Origin: Algoriphagus sp. AGSA1
GTDB taxonomy: Bacteria > Bacteroidota > Bacteroidia > Cytophagales > Cyclobacteriaceae
DNA: 46,444 bases
Direction of reading: 5' to 3'
Assembly (NCBI RefSeq): GCF_021390545.1
Contig: NZ_JAJUWR010000038.1
Span: 1 to 46,444, forward strand
In this document: positions 17,025 to 26,076 of the stretch, one piece after another
Layout of the letters: the number at the start of each line of letters is the position of its first letter
Position numbering within the stretch: position 1 is the first letter of the stretch
Made by a program: the position numbers and the translations under genes
The notes under the pieces: model-generated
What the model saw: only the letters and a program-made list of their open reading frames with translations
Told to the model about the DNA's origin: nothing
Databases searched by the model: none

Positions 17025-17816
17025 TTAATAGAAAGTGTTTCTGTCTTTTTTCCAGAAGTAAACCAAGACACCGCCGATCACCAGGCCGCTGAGGTGGGCA
17101 AAGTGTGCGACATTGTCCAGGGGATTATTCACCAATACGTTATATATGGTGTAAAGGCTGTAGAAAAGCACCAAATATTTTGCCTTCACCGGCATCGGCG
17201 GAAACAGCAAAAACAATTGGGTGTTCGGGAAAAGCATGGCAAAAGCAATCAAAACGCCAAAAAGCGCACCTGATGCACCGACCATGGGAATATTTGCCTG
17301 TGCATCAAGAATGGCATTTAATGTCTGAGAAGCCTGTGCAATTAAATTAGGGTCGTCTGGATTTCGGCTATAGTCATCAACAAAGTCAAATACTGACCGC
17401 TTAAAGAATCCCCGATTTTCCAAAACCAGCTTATTGAACGCATCCGGATCAGGATTATTCTGGAACATTGCCACTTTTGCTTCCAGATTATTCATTCTAT
17501 ATGCCGTATATCCTGAATAAAGGATCCCTGCTCCTATACCACAAACCATCCATAGTGTCAAGAGCTTTTTTGGCCCTAAAAACTGCTCCAGCAGGGGTCC
17601 GAAAATCAGCAATCCAAACATATTGCCGAACAGATGCCAGAAATCAGCATGCATAAACATGTAGGTCAAAAACTGAAACGGTTTGAAATAAGTGCTATGA
17701 ATATAGTAAAGCGCAAACCATTCGTTCAACTGTGGAAAGATAAAACCGGACACGATAAGTAGCCCAATGTTGATGATCAGTAGGTTTTGTACTACCGGTG
17801 TAATGTTTCTAAACAT
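17025..17816 (-). CDS. Rhomboid-family intramembrane serine protease (first of a tandem pair)
   Basis: A 263-residue membrane protease with catalytic Ser in GASGALFGVLIAF and His in NVAHFAHLSGLVIGG, and the family phrase FMHADFWHLFGNMFGLLIFG. A soluble insert of about 60 residues (NNLEAKV to ANIPMV) separates membrane segments before the Ser motif, longer than in simple rhomboids. The start is one base after the mutL stop, so it is almost surely co-transcribed with mutL. Both rhomboids keep the Ser-His dyad, so both are probably active. Confidence 0.9.
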   Translation of the reverse strand: MFRNITPVVQNLLIINIGLLIVSGFIFPQLNEWFALYYIHSTYFKPFQFLTYMFMHADFWHLFGNMFGLLIFGPLLEQFLGPKKLLTLWMVCGIGAGILYSGYTAYRMNNLEAKVAMFQNNPDPDAFNKLVLENRGFFKRSVFDFVDDYSRNPDDPNLIAQASQTLNAILDAQANIPMVGASGALFGVLIAFAMLFPNTQLFLLFPPMPVKAKYLVLFYSLYTIYNVLVNNPLDNVAHFAHLSGLVIGGVLVYFWKKDRNTFY

Positions 17817-17817
17817 G

Positions 17818-19665
17818 CTATTTGCCGAAAAAAGAATGAATACTGCTTAAATCCAATTTCACGAATGCTTTGTTGCCCCCAAATCCATAATTTGGATTTT
17901 GACAGGCAAAAAGCTGTCCTACCAGCGTCTCCATTTCTTGTGAATTTAGTTTTTGCCCCTTTTTCAGGGATGATTTTCTAGCCAAGGAGCGAGCGAGGTT
18001 TTCTCTGGTATCGAGCGAAAGCTCGTTTTTAAAATGCTTATATTGCTCCAGGAGTCCCTCGAAAAGCTCCTTTTCGTTTTTTACTGGCAGATCTGCAGGC
18101 ACTCCCTGGATGAGTACAGTATTGTTTCCAAACTCAGAAACCATAAATCCAAGACTATGAAGTTCTGGCATAATATCCATCACCAAGGCATAATCCGATT
18201 GTCCAAGATCGACCGTAGGGGGGAAAAGACATTGTTGGGAAGTACCCTGGGCAAGCTTCAGCTGACGCAGATAGCGTTCGTACAGTATTCGTTCGTGGGC
18301 TGTCTGCTGATCAATGATCAAGAAGCCCGTGGACATCTGGGCCACCACATAGCTATGCTCTACCTGAAAAGTAGTTCCCGTTGATTCTGCCTGTACAGGA
18401 TGAGAGATAAATTCGGAAGCCTCATCAGGCTTGGCCTTGCTTTCGAAAGTCAACACTTCTGTTTCCTCCAATGGGGAAGACCTGTCGATGGCTTTGGATC
18501 CCTGCTGTGCCCCTTCAAATAACCTCTCCCAGCCGGAGGTACTTGCCTGCCTGAACTCTGGGGTATTGAATGACTTGTAGCTATATTCCCGGTCCACTTG
18601 TGCCTTTTTCTCTGGATCCTTGTCCCATTTTTCGTTGAAATTTACATCCAGGCTAAAATCAAGGGAGGGAACAACATGATGCGCCCCCAATGCCTGTTTT
18701 ACTGCCGAGCGGATGACTGCATAGATCGTACGCTCATCGTCAAACTTGATTTCAGTCTTGGTAGGATGCACATTGATATCTATATGAGAAGGGTCTATTT
18801 CCAGAAAAAGTACATAAAAAGGATGCTGGTCTGACTGCAATAAGCCCTCAAATGCAGAGCTTACGGCATGGTTCAGATAGCTGCTTTTTATGTAGCGGTT
18901 ATTGACAAAGAAAAACTGCTCGCCTCGGGTTTTCTTGGCATTCTCAGGCTTCCCGATATAGCCTTTGACATTCACATGTGGGGTCAGTTCCTCACAGGGT
19001 ACAAGTTGCCCCTGGTAGTTTTTGCCAAAAAGCCCCACAATCCTATGGCTGAGCTTTCCTGGCGTCAGGCTATAGACCTCCAAGTCTTGCTGGTAGAGCG
19101 AAAATCCGATCTGGGAATAGGATAGGGCGACCCGCTGAAATTCATCCACGATGTGGCGCATTTCCACAGGATTGGATTTCAGGAAATTCCTACGTGCGGG
19201 CACATTGTAAAATAGGTTTTTCATGGCCACTGAGGTACCTACATTACCAGCGAAGGGCTCTTGCTTTTTCACTTCCGAGCCTTCGATTTGGATCAAAGTC
19301 CCGAGTTCAGAATCCGCCTGACGGGTTTTGAGTTCCACCTGGGCAACTGCTGCGATAGAAGCCAGCGCTTCCCCTCGAAACCCAAAAGTACGGATGGAAA
19401 ACAGGTCATTTGAACTCCTGATTTTGGAGGTAGCGTGCCGTTCAAAACTCATACGCGCATCCGTTGCGGACATCCCCTTTCCGTTGTCAATCACCTGGAT
19501 GAGTTGTTTTCCGGATTCTTTAATCACCACCTGTATCTGGGAAGCACCGGCATCTACTGCATTTTCGAGTAGTTCTTTCAGTGCAGATGCCGGACGTTGA
19601 ACTACCTCTCCCGCTGCAATTTGATTGGCTATCGCATCGGGGAGGAGCTGTATAATATCACTCAT
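17818..19665 (-). CDS. mutL: DNA mismatch repair protein MutL
   Basis: A 615-residue GHKL ATPase of the MutL family, the link between MutS and downstream repair steps. The N-terminal ATPase motifs are clear: IAAGEVVQRPASALKELLEN, DAGA, DNGKGM, TFGFRGEALASIA and a KNLFYNVPARR segment. The C-terminal dimerisation domain begins near 430. The endonuclease motif of nicking MutLs, DQHA(x)2E(x)4E, appears as DQQTAHERILYE (about 451-462): both Glu remain but HA is QT, and the late CPHGRP-type motif is not obvious (CQNPNYGFGG). Whether it nicks DNA is therefore uncertain. It overlaps the upstream gene by eight bases. Confidence 0.95.
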   Translation of the reverse strand: MSDIIQLLPDAIANQIAAGEVVQRPASALKELLENAVDAGASQIQVVIKESGKQLIQVIDNGKGMSATDARMSFERHATSKIRSSNDLFSIRTFGFRGEALASIAAVAQVELKTRQADSELGTLIQIEGSEVKKQEPFAGNVGTSVAMKNLFYNVPARRNFLKSNPVEMRHIVDEFQRVALSYSQIGFSLYQQDLEVYSLTPGKLSHRIVGLFGKNYQGQLVPCEELTPHVNVKGYIGKPENAKKTRGEQFFFVNNRYIKSSYLNHAVSSAFEGLLQSDQHPFYVLFLEIDPSHIDINVHPTKTEIKFDDERTIYAVIRSAVKQALGAHHVVPSLDFSLDVNFNEKWDKDPEKKAQVDREYSYKSFNTPEFRQASTSGWERLFEGAQQGSKAIDRSSPLEETEVLTFESKAKPDEASEFISHPVQAESTGTTFQVEHSYVVAQMSTGFLIIDQQTAHERILYERYLRQLKLAQGTSQQCLFPPTVDLGQSDYALVMDIMPELHSLGFMVSEFGNNTVLIQGVPADLPVKNEKELFEGLLEQYKHFKNELSLDTRENLARSLARKSSLKKGQKLNSQEMETLVGQLFACQNPNYGFGGNKAFVKLDLSSIHSFFGK

Positions 19666-20071
19666 ATTTCTTCTTGGGTTTTAGCCTGAAGAAAAAATAG
19701 ACTGCGCTTATTAGAACTACAGCATAAGCCATGTATTCAAAAATCACCGGGCCTAAATACACATAACCGAATATAGATCCCAAAAGCAAAAGAAAGATGA
19801 AGGTTCTGATCATCGCAGTGGAAGCAAACACATTGGGCGACTCACGTTCTTTTATTCCCTTATGCTGGGCAAAAGCCCCACGGATTCCTGCGCCATATGC
19901 CCCTATGTCACGCGGAGACCCATCAGTTTTCTCCAGAAGTCCCTGAGCCTCTAGGTCTCGCTTGATCTGTGAAGTTCTGTGTTCGATCTCCTCTCGCACA
20001 GGATCGTAATACCTAGGTTTGATATCAAATCTCATAGGGGCTGCGGTGCGGAATATGGAAGGGAATTTCAT
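19658..20071 (-). CDS. Conserved membrane protein upstream of mutL
   Basis: A 137-residue protein with an N-terminal soluble part of about 85 residues rich in charged residues (FDIKPRYYDPVREEIEHRT, a coiled-coil-like stretch) and two hydrophobic segments near 88-108 and 111-128, ending in a basic tail. Similar proteins in Bacteroidota databases are often labelled riboflavin synthase subunit beta; nothing in the sequence supports that name, so I do not use it. Its end overlaps the mutL start by eight bases, so the two are coupled. Function unknown. Confidence 0.75.
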   Translation of the reverse strand: MKFPSIFRTAAPMRFDIKPRYYDPVREEIEHRTSQIKRDLEAQGLLEKTDGSPRDIGAYGAGIRGAFAQHKGIKERESPNVFASTAMIRTFIFLLLLGSIFGYVYLGPVIFEYMAYAVVLISAVYFFFRLKPKKKYE

Positions 20072-20470
20072 CTTTGGTTTTTTTTAGTATGCTCAGTAGG
20101 AACCTCCTGCGTGTATGTCAATTAAGTTCTAGGCGGTAAACACCCCCTATGAGGGTTATTCTTTACCTCTCTGCTTCAGGTAGGCTGAATTTCATAACCT
20201 TGTAATTTTTCATTGACATTTCACGTTAAGGTAAAAACACATTGGAGGAATTAGTTCCTATAAATTTACCAGACATCAAATTTATGACCTTTTTAACCTG
20301 AATTAGGGATTTTTGTTACCGTATCTTTGACTATCTTCAACTGAATATGTTCCCAAGTCCGTAAATGGAATAGGTACGAATTTAGCGGAATAGTAAAATC
20401 CCACTGGGAAACCGAATCGGTCGATATACAAATTTATTTAGAAAGTTAAGGATTAAAAATTTACTCAGGC
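20072..20470. other. Intergenic region between divergent operons
   Basis: These 399 bases divide the mutL operon from the GH3/serine hydrolase gene. One exact -7 box, TATCTTTG (20322-20329, plus strand), would give a leader of about 137 nt for the gene at 20471. No RNA gene, riboswitch or repeat is recognised. Confidence 0.5.
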
Positions 20471-23431
20471 ATGAGCAGCAAGCTTTGGAGAATATTCGCA
20501 GTTGGTATGATAGCTCTGATCTTTTCCTCCGGGAAACTTGATGAATCATTATTGGTAAGAGACCCCCTATCATCTGTAGATCCTATGGATCAGCTGAATT
20601 GGGTAGATTCCGTGTTCAACAGTCTGACTTTCGAAGAGCGCTTGGGGCAGCTGTTTATGGTAGCTGCTTACTCAAATAAGGGACAAAAACATGTAGATGA
20701 GATTAGCAGCCTTGTCAAAAATGAGAATCTAGGGGGACTTATATTTTTCCAAGGAGGGCCAAATCGGCAAGCCCGATTGACAAATTACTACCAAGCACAG
20801 GCCAAAACACCGCTATTCATTGCGATGGATGCCGAGTGGGGAATCAGTATGCGACTGGATTCAGTTCCTGATTTTCCAAAGGCAATGACCTTAGGAGCTG
20901 TTCAAGATCCTGATTTGGTATATGCCATGGGAAAGGAAATGGCACGTCAGTTCAAGGAGCTGGGCATGCACATTAATTTTGCCCCTGTGGTGGATGTCAA
21001 CTCCAATCCGCAAAACCCTGTGATCGGGTATAGGGCATTTGGAGGGGACAGAGAAACCGTGACCAAGCAAGCCATAGCCTACATGAAGGGACTTCAAGAT
21101 AACGGTGTGCTTGCCAACGCAAAACATTTCCCCGGACATGGGGATACGGAGGCAGATAGCCATTATTCCTTGCCCGTAATCAAGAACCCTGAACAAAGAA
21201 TCTGGGAGGTGGATCTATATCCTTATCAGGAATTATTCAAGGAAAACCTCATGTCCGTGATGGTCGCACACCTCAATGTGCCCAGCCTGGACGATGCGAG
21301 GAATGTACCTACCAGCCTTTCCAAAAAGGTTGTTACTGACCTGCTTCAAAAGCGAATGAATTTTCAGGGATTGATCTTCACTGATGCCCTTAACATGAAA
21401 GGCGTGGCCAATAGTAATGCCCCGGGCGAGGTGGACTTAAAAGCTTTGCTGGCGGGAAATGATGTTCTGCTCTATTCCCAAGATGTACCCAAAGCAAAAA
21501 CTCTGATCAAAAGTGCAGTGGCGGACGGAAGGATCAGCGAAAAAGATATAGACCGAAGGGTCAAAAAAATTCTACGCGCCAAGTATTGGGCAGGGCTAAA
21601 CGACTATAAACCCATTGACACTTATAAACTGGCAGAACGACTGAATACTCCTGAAACCCAAACTATCATAGAGGACCTGTATGCAGACGCTATCACCGTT
21701 GCGGTCAATAAGGATAATTTACTTCCATTTCAATTTTTGGACCTTTCGAATTTCGCAAGTTTGAGTATAGGTGATGAAGGTAAGGATTTTCAGAAATACC
21801 TGAGTAAATATACCAAGTTTGAACACTTCAGCATAGATAAGGCAGCCAATGAGACCACTCATTACAATACCATGAAGCAACTGGAGGATTTTGATGTAGT
21901 GGTGGTCGGCCTGATGGGTGTTACTAACAGCCCAAGCAGGAATTTTGGGATTTCTCCGGGTGACATAAAATTGATCAGAGACCTGGCTAAGCGGCAAAAA
22001 GTAGTGACTGTTCTTTTCGGAAATGCGTATGCCGCACAGCAACTAGAGGATATAGGAAATCTGGTTTTTGCCTATGAAAACAATCCCAAAACCCAAGAAT
22101 TGGCACCACAGATACTTTTTGGAGGCAGAGCGTCAAAAGGAATTTTACCAGTAACGGTGAATGGTGAATACGCCCATGGCGTAGGTGGTTATTTGGCCCC
22201 TGCTAATAGGCTTTCCTACGGAACCCCGGAAAGTGTGGGGCTAAATGGGAAAATATTGGATAAAATCGATGCAGTAGCCGAAAAAGCAATTAGAATCCAA
22301 GCTACGCCTGGAGCCAATGTTTTGGTAGTCAAAGACGGTAAGGTGGTTTTTGAACGATCTTATGGTAAGTTGGAGTATAAGGCCAGTCCAGCAGTAACAT
22401 CCGAGACAGTTTATGATTTGGCCTCCATCACCAAAGTATTGGCCACCACCCAAGCGGTCATGTTTCTGGAAAGCAGGGGTGAGCTTGATATGAAAAAAAC
22501 CCTCGAAGATTATTTGCCTGAACTGAAAGGAACAAATAAAGGAAAACTGGTGCTCAGTGATGTAATGGCCCATGAAGCGGGTCTTGTTGCATTTATCCCT
22601 TATTATGCACGCACAGTAGAGGCAGGTCAATGGAGAGGTGACTATTATAAACCACAAGCTTCCCTAGGATTTTCCAGACAAGTTTCCAATGATATGTACG
22701 GAATGGACGCACTTCGTGACAGCATCTGGCACTGGACTATAGAGTCTAAGCTAACCCCCATTTCTAGAGGAGCAAGTAAGCATGGATATGTGTATTCTGA
22801 TCTTACCATGTACCTGATGCAGGCGGTAGTGGAAAGAGTAGTGAATCAACCGATGGAAGCTTTTCTTGATCAGAACTTCTATGCTCCATTAGGACTTCAC
22901 ACAATGACTTTTAATCCTGCATTGAAAATGCCTATCGACAATATCGCCCCTACTGAAAATGACATCACTTGGAGAAAAAGGCAGGTACGCGGATATGTCC
23001 ATGATCAGGGAGCGGCCATGTATGGTGGAGTGGCTGGTCATGCTGGGCTTTTTGGAAAAGCAAATGATCTGGCGGTAATGATGCAGCTGATGCTCAATGG
23101 AGGCACCTATGGAGGAGTGGATCTTATCGAGCCAGAGACCGTACGAAAATTCACCAAAAACCAATCCAGTCAGAGCCGCAGAGGGTGGGGATGGGACAAG
23201 CCCAACACCAAAGCAGGAAGCGGGGGATCCGCGGGAGACCTTGCGCCCAAGTCCACCTTCGGACATACAGGATTCACTGGCACCTGTGTCTGGGCTGATC
23301 CGGATAACAAGTTGGTTTATGTATTTCTATCCAATCGTGTGTATCCAGATGCCACAAACACGAAATTGCTGAAAGAAGGTATCCGAACAGAAATTCATGA
23401 CATCATCTATGAGGCAATGGGAAAAAAATAG
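20471..23431 (+). CDS. Secreted GH3 beta-N-acetylglucosaminidase fused to a serine hydrolase (beta-lactamase-like)
   Basis: A 986-residue two-enzyme fusion with a weak signal peptide (about 1-25). The first domain (about 50-400) is a family 3 glycosidase of the NagZ type with the active-site loop KHFPGHGDTEADSH (about 217-230), which removes GlcNAc from muropeptides. A middle GH3 C-terminal-like domain follows. From about 600 begins a class C beta-lactamase/penicillin-binding fold: SITK (Ser about 652, Lys 655), YSD near 775 where YxN is usual, and HTGFTG near 932. The combination suggests cell-wall recycling in the envelope. Fusions of this kind are known in Bacteroidota. The YSD variant leaves the second activity open. 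Confidence 0.9.
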   Translation: MSSKLWRIFAVGMIALIFSSGKLDESLLVRDPLSSVDPMDQLNWVDSVFNSLTFEERLGQLFMVAAYSNKGQKHVDEISSLVKNENLGGLIFFQGGPNRQARLTNYYQAQAKTPLFIAMDAEWGISMRLDSVPDFPKAMTLGAVQDPDLVYAMGKEMARQFKELGMHINFAPVVDVNSNPQNPVIGYRAFGGDRETVTKQAIAYMKGLQDNGVLANAKHFPGHGDTEADSHYSLPVIKNPEQRIWEVDLYPYQELFKENLMSVMVAHLNVPSLDDARNVPTSLSKKVVTDLLQKRMNFQGLIFTDALNMKGVANSNAPGEVDLKALLAGNDVLLYSQDVPKAKTLIKSAVADGRISEKDIDRRVKKILRAKYWAGLNDYKPIDTYKLAERLNTPETQTIIEDLYADAITVAVNKDNLLPFQFLDLSNFASLSIGDEGKDFQKYLSKYTKFEHFSIDKAANETTHYNTMKQLEDFDVVVVGLMGVTNSPSRNFGISPGDIKLIRDLAKRQKVVTVLFGNAYAAQQLEDIGNLVFAYENNPKTQELAPQILFGGRASKGILPVTVNGEYAHGVGGYLAPANRLSYGTPESVGLNGKILDKIDAVAEKAIRIQATPGANVLVVKDGKVVFERSYGKLEYKASPAVTSETVYDLASITKVLATTQAVMFLESRGELDMKKTLEDYLPELKGTNKGKLVLSDVMAHEAGLVAFIPYYARTVEAGQWRGDYYKPQASLGFSRQVSNDMYGMDALRDSIWHWTIESKLTPISRGASKHGYVYSDLTMYLMQAVVERVVNQPMEAFLDQNFYAPLGLHTMTFNPALKMPIDNIAPTENDITWRKRQVRGYVHDQGAAMYGGVAGHAGLFGKANDLAVMMQLMLNGGTYGGVDLIEPETVRKFTKNQSSQSRRGWGWDKPNTKAGSGGSAGDLAPKSTFGHTGFTGTCVWADPDNKLVYVFLSNRVYPDATNTKLLKEGIRTEIHDIIYEAMGKK

Positions 23432-23436
23432 AGCTG

Positions 23437-24387
23437 TTAAAAAGGCAACTTGCCAAGGTCAACATTTCCACCGGAAAGTATAATCCCGACTTTCTTGCCT
23501 CTAAATGTGTCTTGATTTGCCATCAATGCCGCTAACGGCACAGCACAAGAAGGCTCTACCACGATTTTCATCCGCTCAAATATCATCCGCATCGCCTCCA
23601 CAATCTGGGGGTCTGAGGCTAAAAGAATGTCGGCGACATACTCCTTAACCAATTCAAAATTCAGTTCTCCCAAAGAAGTCAACAACCCATCTGCAATGGT
23701 GTTAGTCTTTGTTTGGCTTATTCTTCTTCCAGCATGAAAAGATTGAAATGCATCATCCGCACCTTTTGGTTCGGCTGCGATTACTTGTATGCTGGGGTTA
23801 AGATAATGAGCGACCAAAGCTGTGCCTGCCAGTAATCCACCGCCCCCGACTGGTGCCATGATGATATCTAGGTTTTCTTGATCTTCTATGAACTCAAGCG
23901 CACAAGTAGCCTGACCTTCGATCACATCCATATAGTCAAATGGGGGGATAAAGATAGCTCCTGTCTTTTTCACAACTGTTTCCAAGGAAGTTTCTCTAGC
24001 TTTAAGATTTGGCTCGCATTCTATGATCTCACCGCCGTAACCTTCTACAGCTTTCTTTTTAACATCAGGCGCATTGGATGGCATGACAATGTAAGCGGGC
24101 ACACCTGCGACCCGAGCCGCTCTTGCCAAGGCTGCCGCATGATTGCCACTACTATGGGTAGCCACGCCCTTTGACTTCTGGACATCTGAGAGTTTCATTA
24201 CGGCATTGGCAGCTCCTCGCGCTTTGAAAGCACCTACTTTCTGAAAATTCTCGCATTTAAAAAAAATCTCACAGCCTGCTATTTCATTGATCGCTGAGGA
24301 AGTCAAAATAGGCGTACGATGGATAAAAGGCTGGATACGCTCATGTGCAGCTTCTATGGCAGCGAGAGAGGGAAATTCGGTTTTCAT
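23437..24387 (-). CDS. Serine/threonine dehydratase, PLP-dependent (fold type II)
   Basis: A 316-residue PLP enzyme that deaminates Thr or Ser to 2-oxo acids, or possibly racemises Ser. The PLP Lys is K55 in KVGAFKARGA, the substrate loop is SSGNHAAALA, and the phosphate-binding loop is GGGGLLAG. No ACT regulatory domain follows, so it is the short catabolic or racemase-like form, not allosteric biosynthetic IlvA. The C-terminus IILSGGNVDL is typical. It is convergent with the GH3 fusion (five bases between stops). A metal-dependent serine racemase is the main alternative. Confidence 0.85.
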   Translation of the reverse strand: MKTEFPSLAAIEAAHERIQPFIHRTPILTSSAINEIAGCEIFFKCENFQKVGAFKARGAANAVMKLSDVQKSKGVATHSSGNHAAALARAARVAGVPAYIVMPSNAPDVKKKAVEGYGGEIIECEPNLKARETSLETVVKKTGAIFIPPFDYMDVIEGQATCALEFIEDQENLDIIMAPVGGGGLLAGTALVAHYLNPSIQVIAAEPKGADDAFQSFHAGRRISQTKTNTIADGLLTSLGELNFELVKEYVADILLASDPQIVEAMRMIFERMKIVVEPSCAVPLAALMANQDTFRGKKVGIILSGGNVDLGKLPF

Positions 24388-24567
24388 GTGTTTATAATGG
24401 AGTTTTAATGGTCATCCCGAAGTAATCAGGAAAATCTCGCCGGGTTTACAATCCTCCCTCTGTGTCCTGTCTGTGACATGCTCGATTTCATGGCATGAAA
24501 ATAGGCAGAAATGAGAAAAGAAATTTAGAGATAGCAGAAATAGTTAATCCACTTTGAGTTGATTGAC

Positions 24568-24575
24568 TATCTTCA
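24568..24575 (+). promoter_or_regulatory. Near-consensus -7 box four bases before the M23 gene ATG
   Basis: TATCTTCA keeps the TAnnTT core of the -7 box and is followed by four bases and the ATG at 24580, the same spacing as three exact examples in this window. It supports the ATG over the TTG seven codons upstream. Confidence 0.3.
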
Positions 24576-24579
24576 AGGC

Positions 24580-25248
24580 ATGAATTGGAATGCGATTAAA
24601 TTCTACCCCATCATGGGTGAAAAGCTTGATATCAGCAACACTTTAAAGTTGGGTTTTGGCCACTCTAATCCTGATCTGGAGAAGCTGGATCTTGGTAATA
24701 CTTCTGCTTTTGATGCCTATGTAAGCGGAGAGCTAGAAAAATCTGGAGCGAGGTATGGAATAGGAGGCTATTTAGAGCATAGAGCGATCTACCGCAGGAG
24801 TGCCGTCTTTGGGACTGCCGAGACAGATTTCCGAAATATCCATCTTGGAATTGACATCTGGACTGAGGCCGGTGCAGCAATATATGCCCCTATAGACGGG
24901 ACAATCCATAGTTTTCAGGATAATGCTGGCTTTGGCAACTACGGACCAACAATTATTTTAGAACATCATATTTTTGGAAAGAAGCTCTACTCACTGTATG
25001 GGCATCTTTTCCTCGCAGATCTCGAAGGGATGAAAATAGGACAAGAGATAAAAACAGGGGAATTATTCGCTCATGTTGGTCCATTTCCAGAGAATGGCGA
25101 CTGGCCTCCACACTTGCATTTTCAGTTGATGTGGGATCTGATGGGAAATGTCGGGGATTTTCCTGGGGTTTGTTCGGAGCGGGAAATTACTCTCTATGAG
25201 TCAAATTGCCCTGATCCAAATTTAGTCCTGCGAAGCGAAGTCCTTTAA
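24580..25248 (+). CDS. M23-family metallopeptidase-like protein without signal peptide
   Basis: A 222-residue protein whose second half is an M23 (LytM-type) domain: HLGID supplies the H-xxx-D zinc pair, LYGHL the middle His, and PHLHFQ the HxH. M23 enzymes cut peptidoglycan cross-bridges or bind murein. Unusually, no signal peptide or membrane anchor precedes the domain; the first 80 residues are mixed and soluble. An in-frame TTG seven codons upstream would not add one. It may act inside the cell, on a non-murein substrate, or be exported by an unrecognised route. Its last four bases overlap the end of coaX on the other strand. Confidence 0.75.
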   Translation: MNWNAIKFYPIMGEKLDISNTLKLGFGHSNPDLEKLDLGNTSAFDAYVSGELEKSGARYGIGGYLEHRAIYRRSAVFGTAETDFRNIHLGIDIWTEAGAAIYAPIDGTIHSFQDNAGFGNYGPTIILEHHIFGKKLYSLYGHLFLADLEGMKIGQEIKTGELFAHVGPFPENGDWPPHLHFQLMWDLMGNVGDFPGVCSEREITLYESNCPDPNLVLRSEVL

Positions 25249-26015
25249 CGGTTAGCCTCGGTAATCAACCGTAACCCCTCCAAGGTCAGATTTCTGTCGA
25301 TCTCATCGAAAACCTCCACAAGTGGGGTCAGGACCGAAGAAAGCCCACCGGTAGCTATTATCCGGTAATTTTGACTGGTTTCCTTGATTATAGCTTCAAG
25401 CATTCCCTTCACCAAACCTGTATATCCGTATAAAATCCCGGCCTGGATCGCATGAACGGTGTTCTGACCTAAGGCAGATTCAGGCATTTTTAGTTCTACT
25501 TCCGGGAGTTTGGATGTATTTTGAAAAAGCGAATTAAGCGCAGTTTTCAGCCCGGGAACTATATTCACCCCTATTATTTCGCCGCTGACATCCACCACAG
25601 TGAATGTGAGTGCTGTTCCAAAATCAACCACGACCAAGGCTGCTCTGTATTTCGAATAAGCCGCCATGACATTGCACATCAGATCTGTTCCTATCTCATT
25701 TGGGCGAAGGCTCTTTACTGGAAGTTTGTCAAAACTGGATGGGGATATCAGATAAGGCAGTGCGCCAAAGTAGTTTTCACAAAACTGAAGAATTCGCTCA
25801 TTGATCTCCGGAACCACCGAGCTGAAACCAATATGCTTGATCTCGGAAGAACCTATACCATGCTCCAAAAAATACAGAGGCACTTTTTTATGTAACTGGG
25901 CTGCGAATTTGGAAGAATGTGTTTCGATCCGAAAATGATTGGACCAGGTTTTTTTCTCCTCATTATACAATGCAAAAACCACGTTTGAATTACCCGCATC
26001 TATTGCTAAAAACAT
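25245..26015 (-). CDS. coaX: Type III pantothenate kinase CoaX
   Basis: A 256-residue ASKHA-fold kinase catalysing the first step of coenzyme A synthesis. The N-terminal DAGNSNVVFAL is the phosphate-1 motif (DxGN), GTDLMCNVMAAY and DFGTALTFTVV are the substrate and phosphate-2 motifs, and IATGGLSS near the C-terminus is the adenosine motif. Length is typical. It is divergent from the GNAT gene and overlaps the M23 gene end by four bases (tail to tail). Type III enzymes are not feedback-inhibited by CoA and resist pantothenamide analogues (family knowledge). Confidence 0.94.
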   Translation of the reverse strand: MFLAIDAGNSNVVFALYNEEKKTWSNHFRIETHSSKFAAQLHKKVPLYFLEHGIGSSEIKHIGFSSVVPEINERILQFCENYFGALPYLISPSSFDKLPVKSLRPNEIGTDLMCNVMAAYSKYRAALVVVDFGTALTFTVVDVSGEIIGVNIVPGLKTALNSLFQNTSKLPEVELKMPESALGQNTVHAIQAGILYGYTGLVKGMLEAIIKETSQNYRIIATGGLSSVLTPLVEVFDEIDRNLTLEGLRLITEANR

Positions 26016-26076
26016 AGTATCTAAGATTTGATTAAATTAGCCCAACCCAAAATTAAACGGTTTTATAAACTTTATC

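Noticed and set aside
19658..20071. Riboflavin synthase beta subunit
   Set aside because: A database habit for this family; the sequence has two membrane helices and no lumazine-synthase features.
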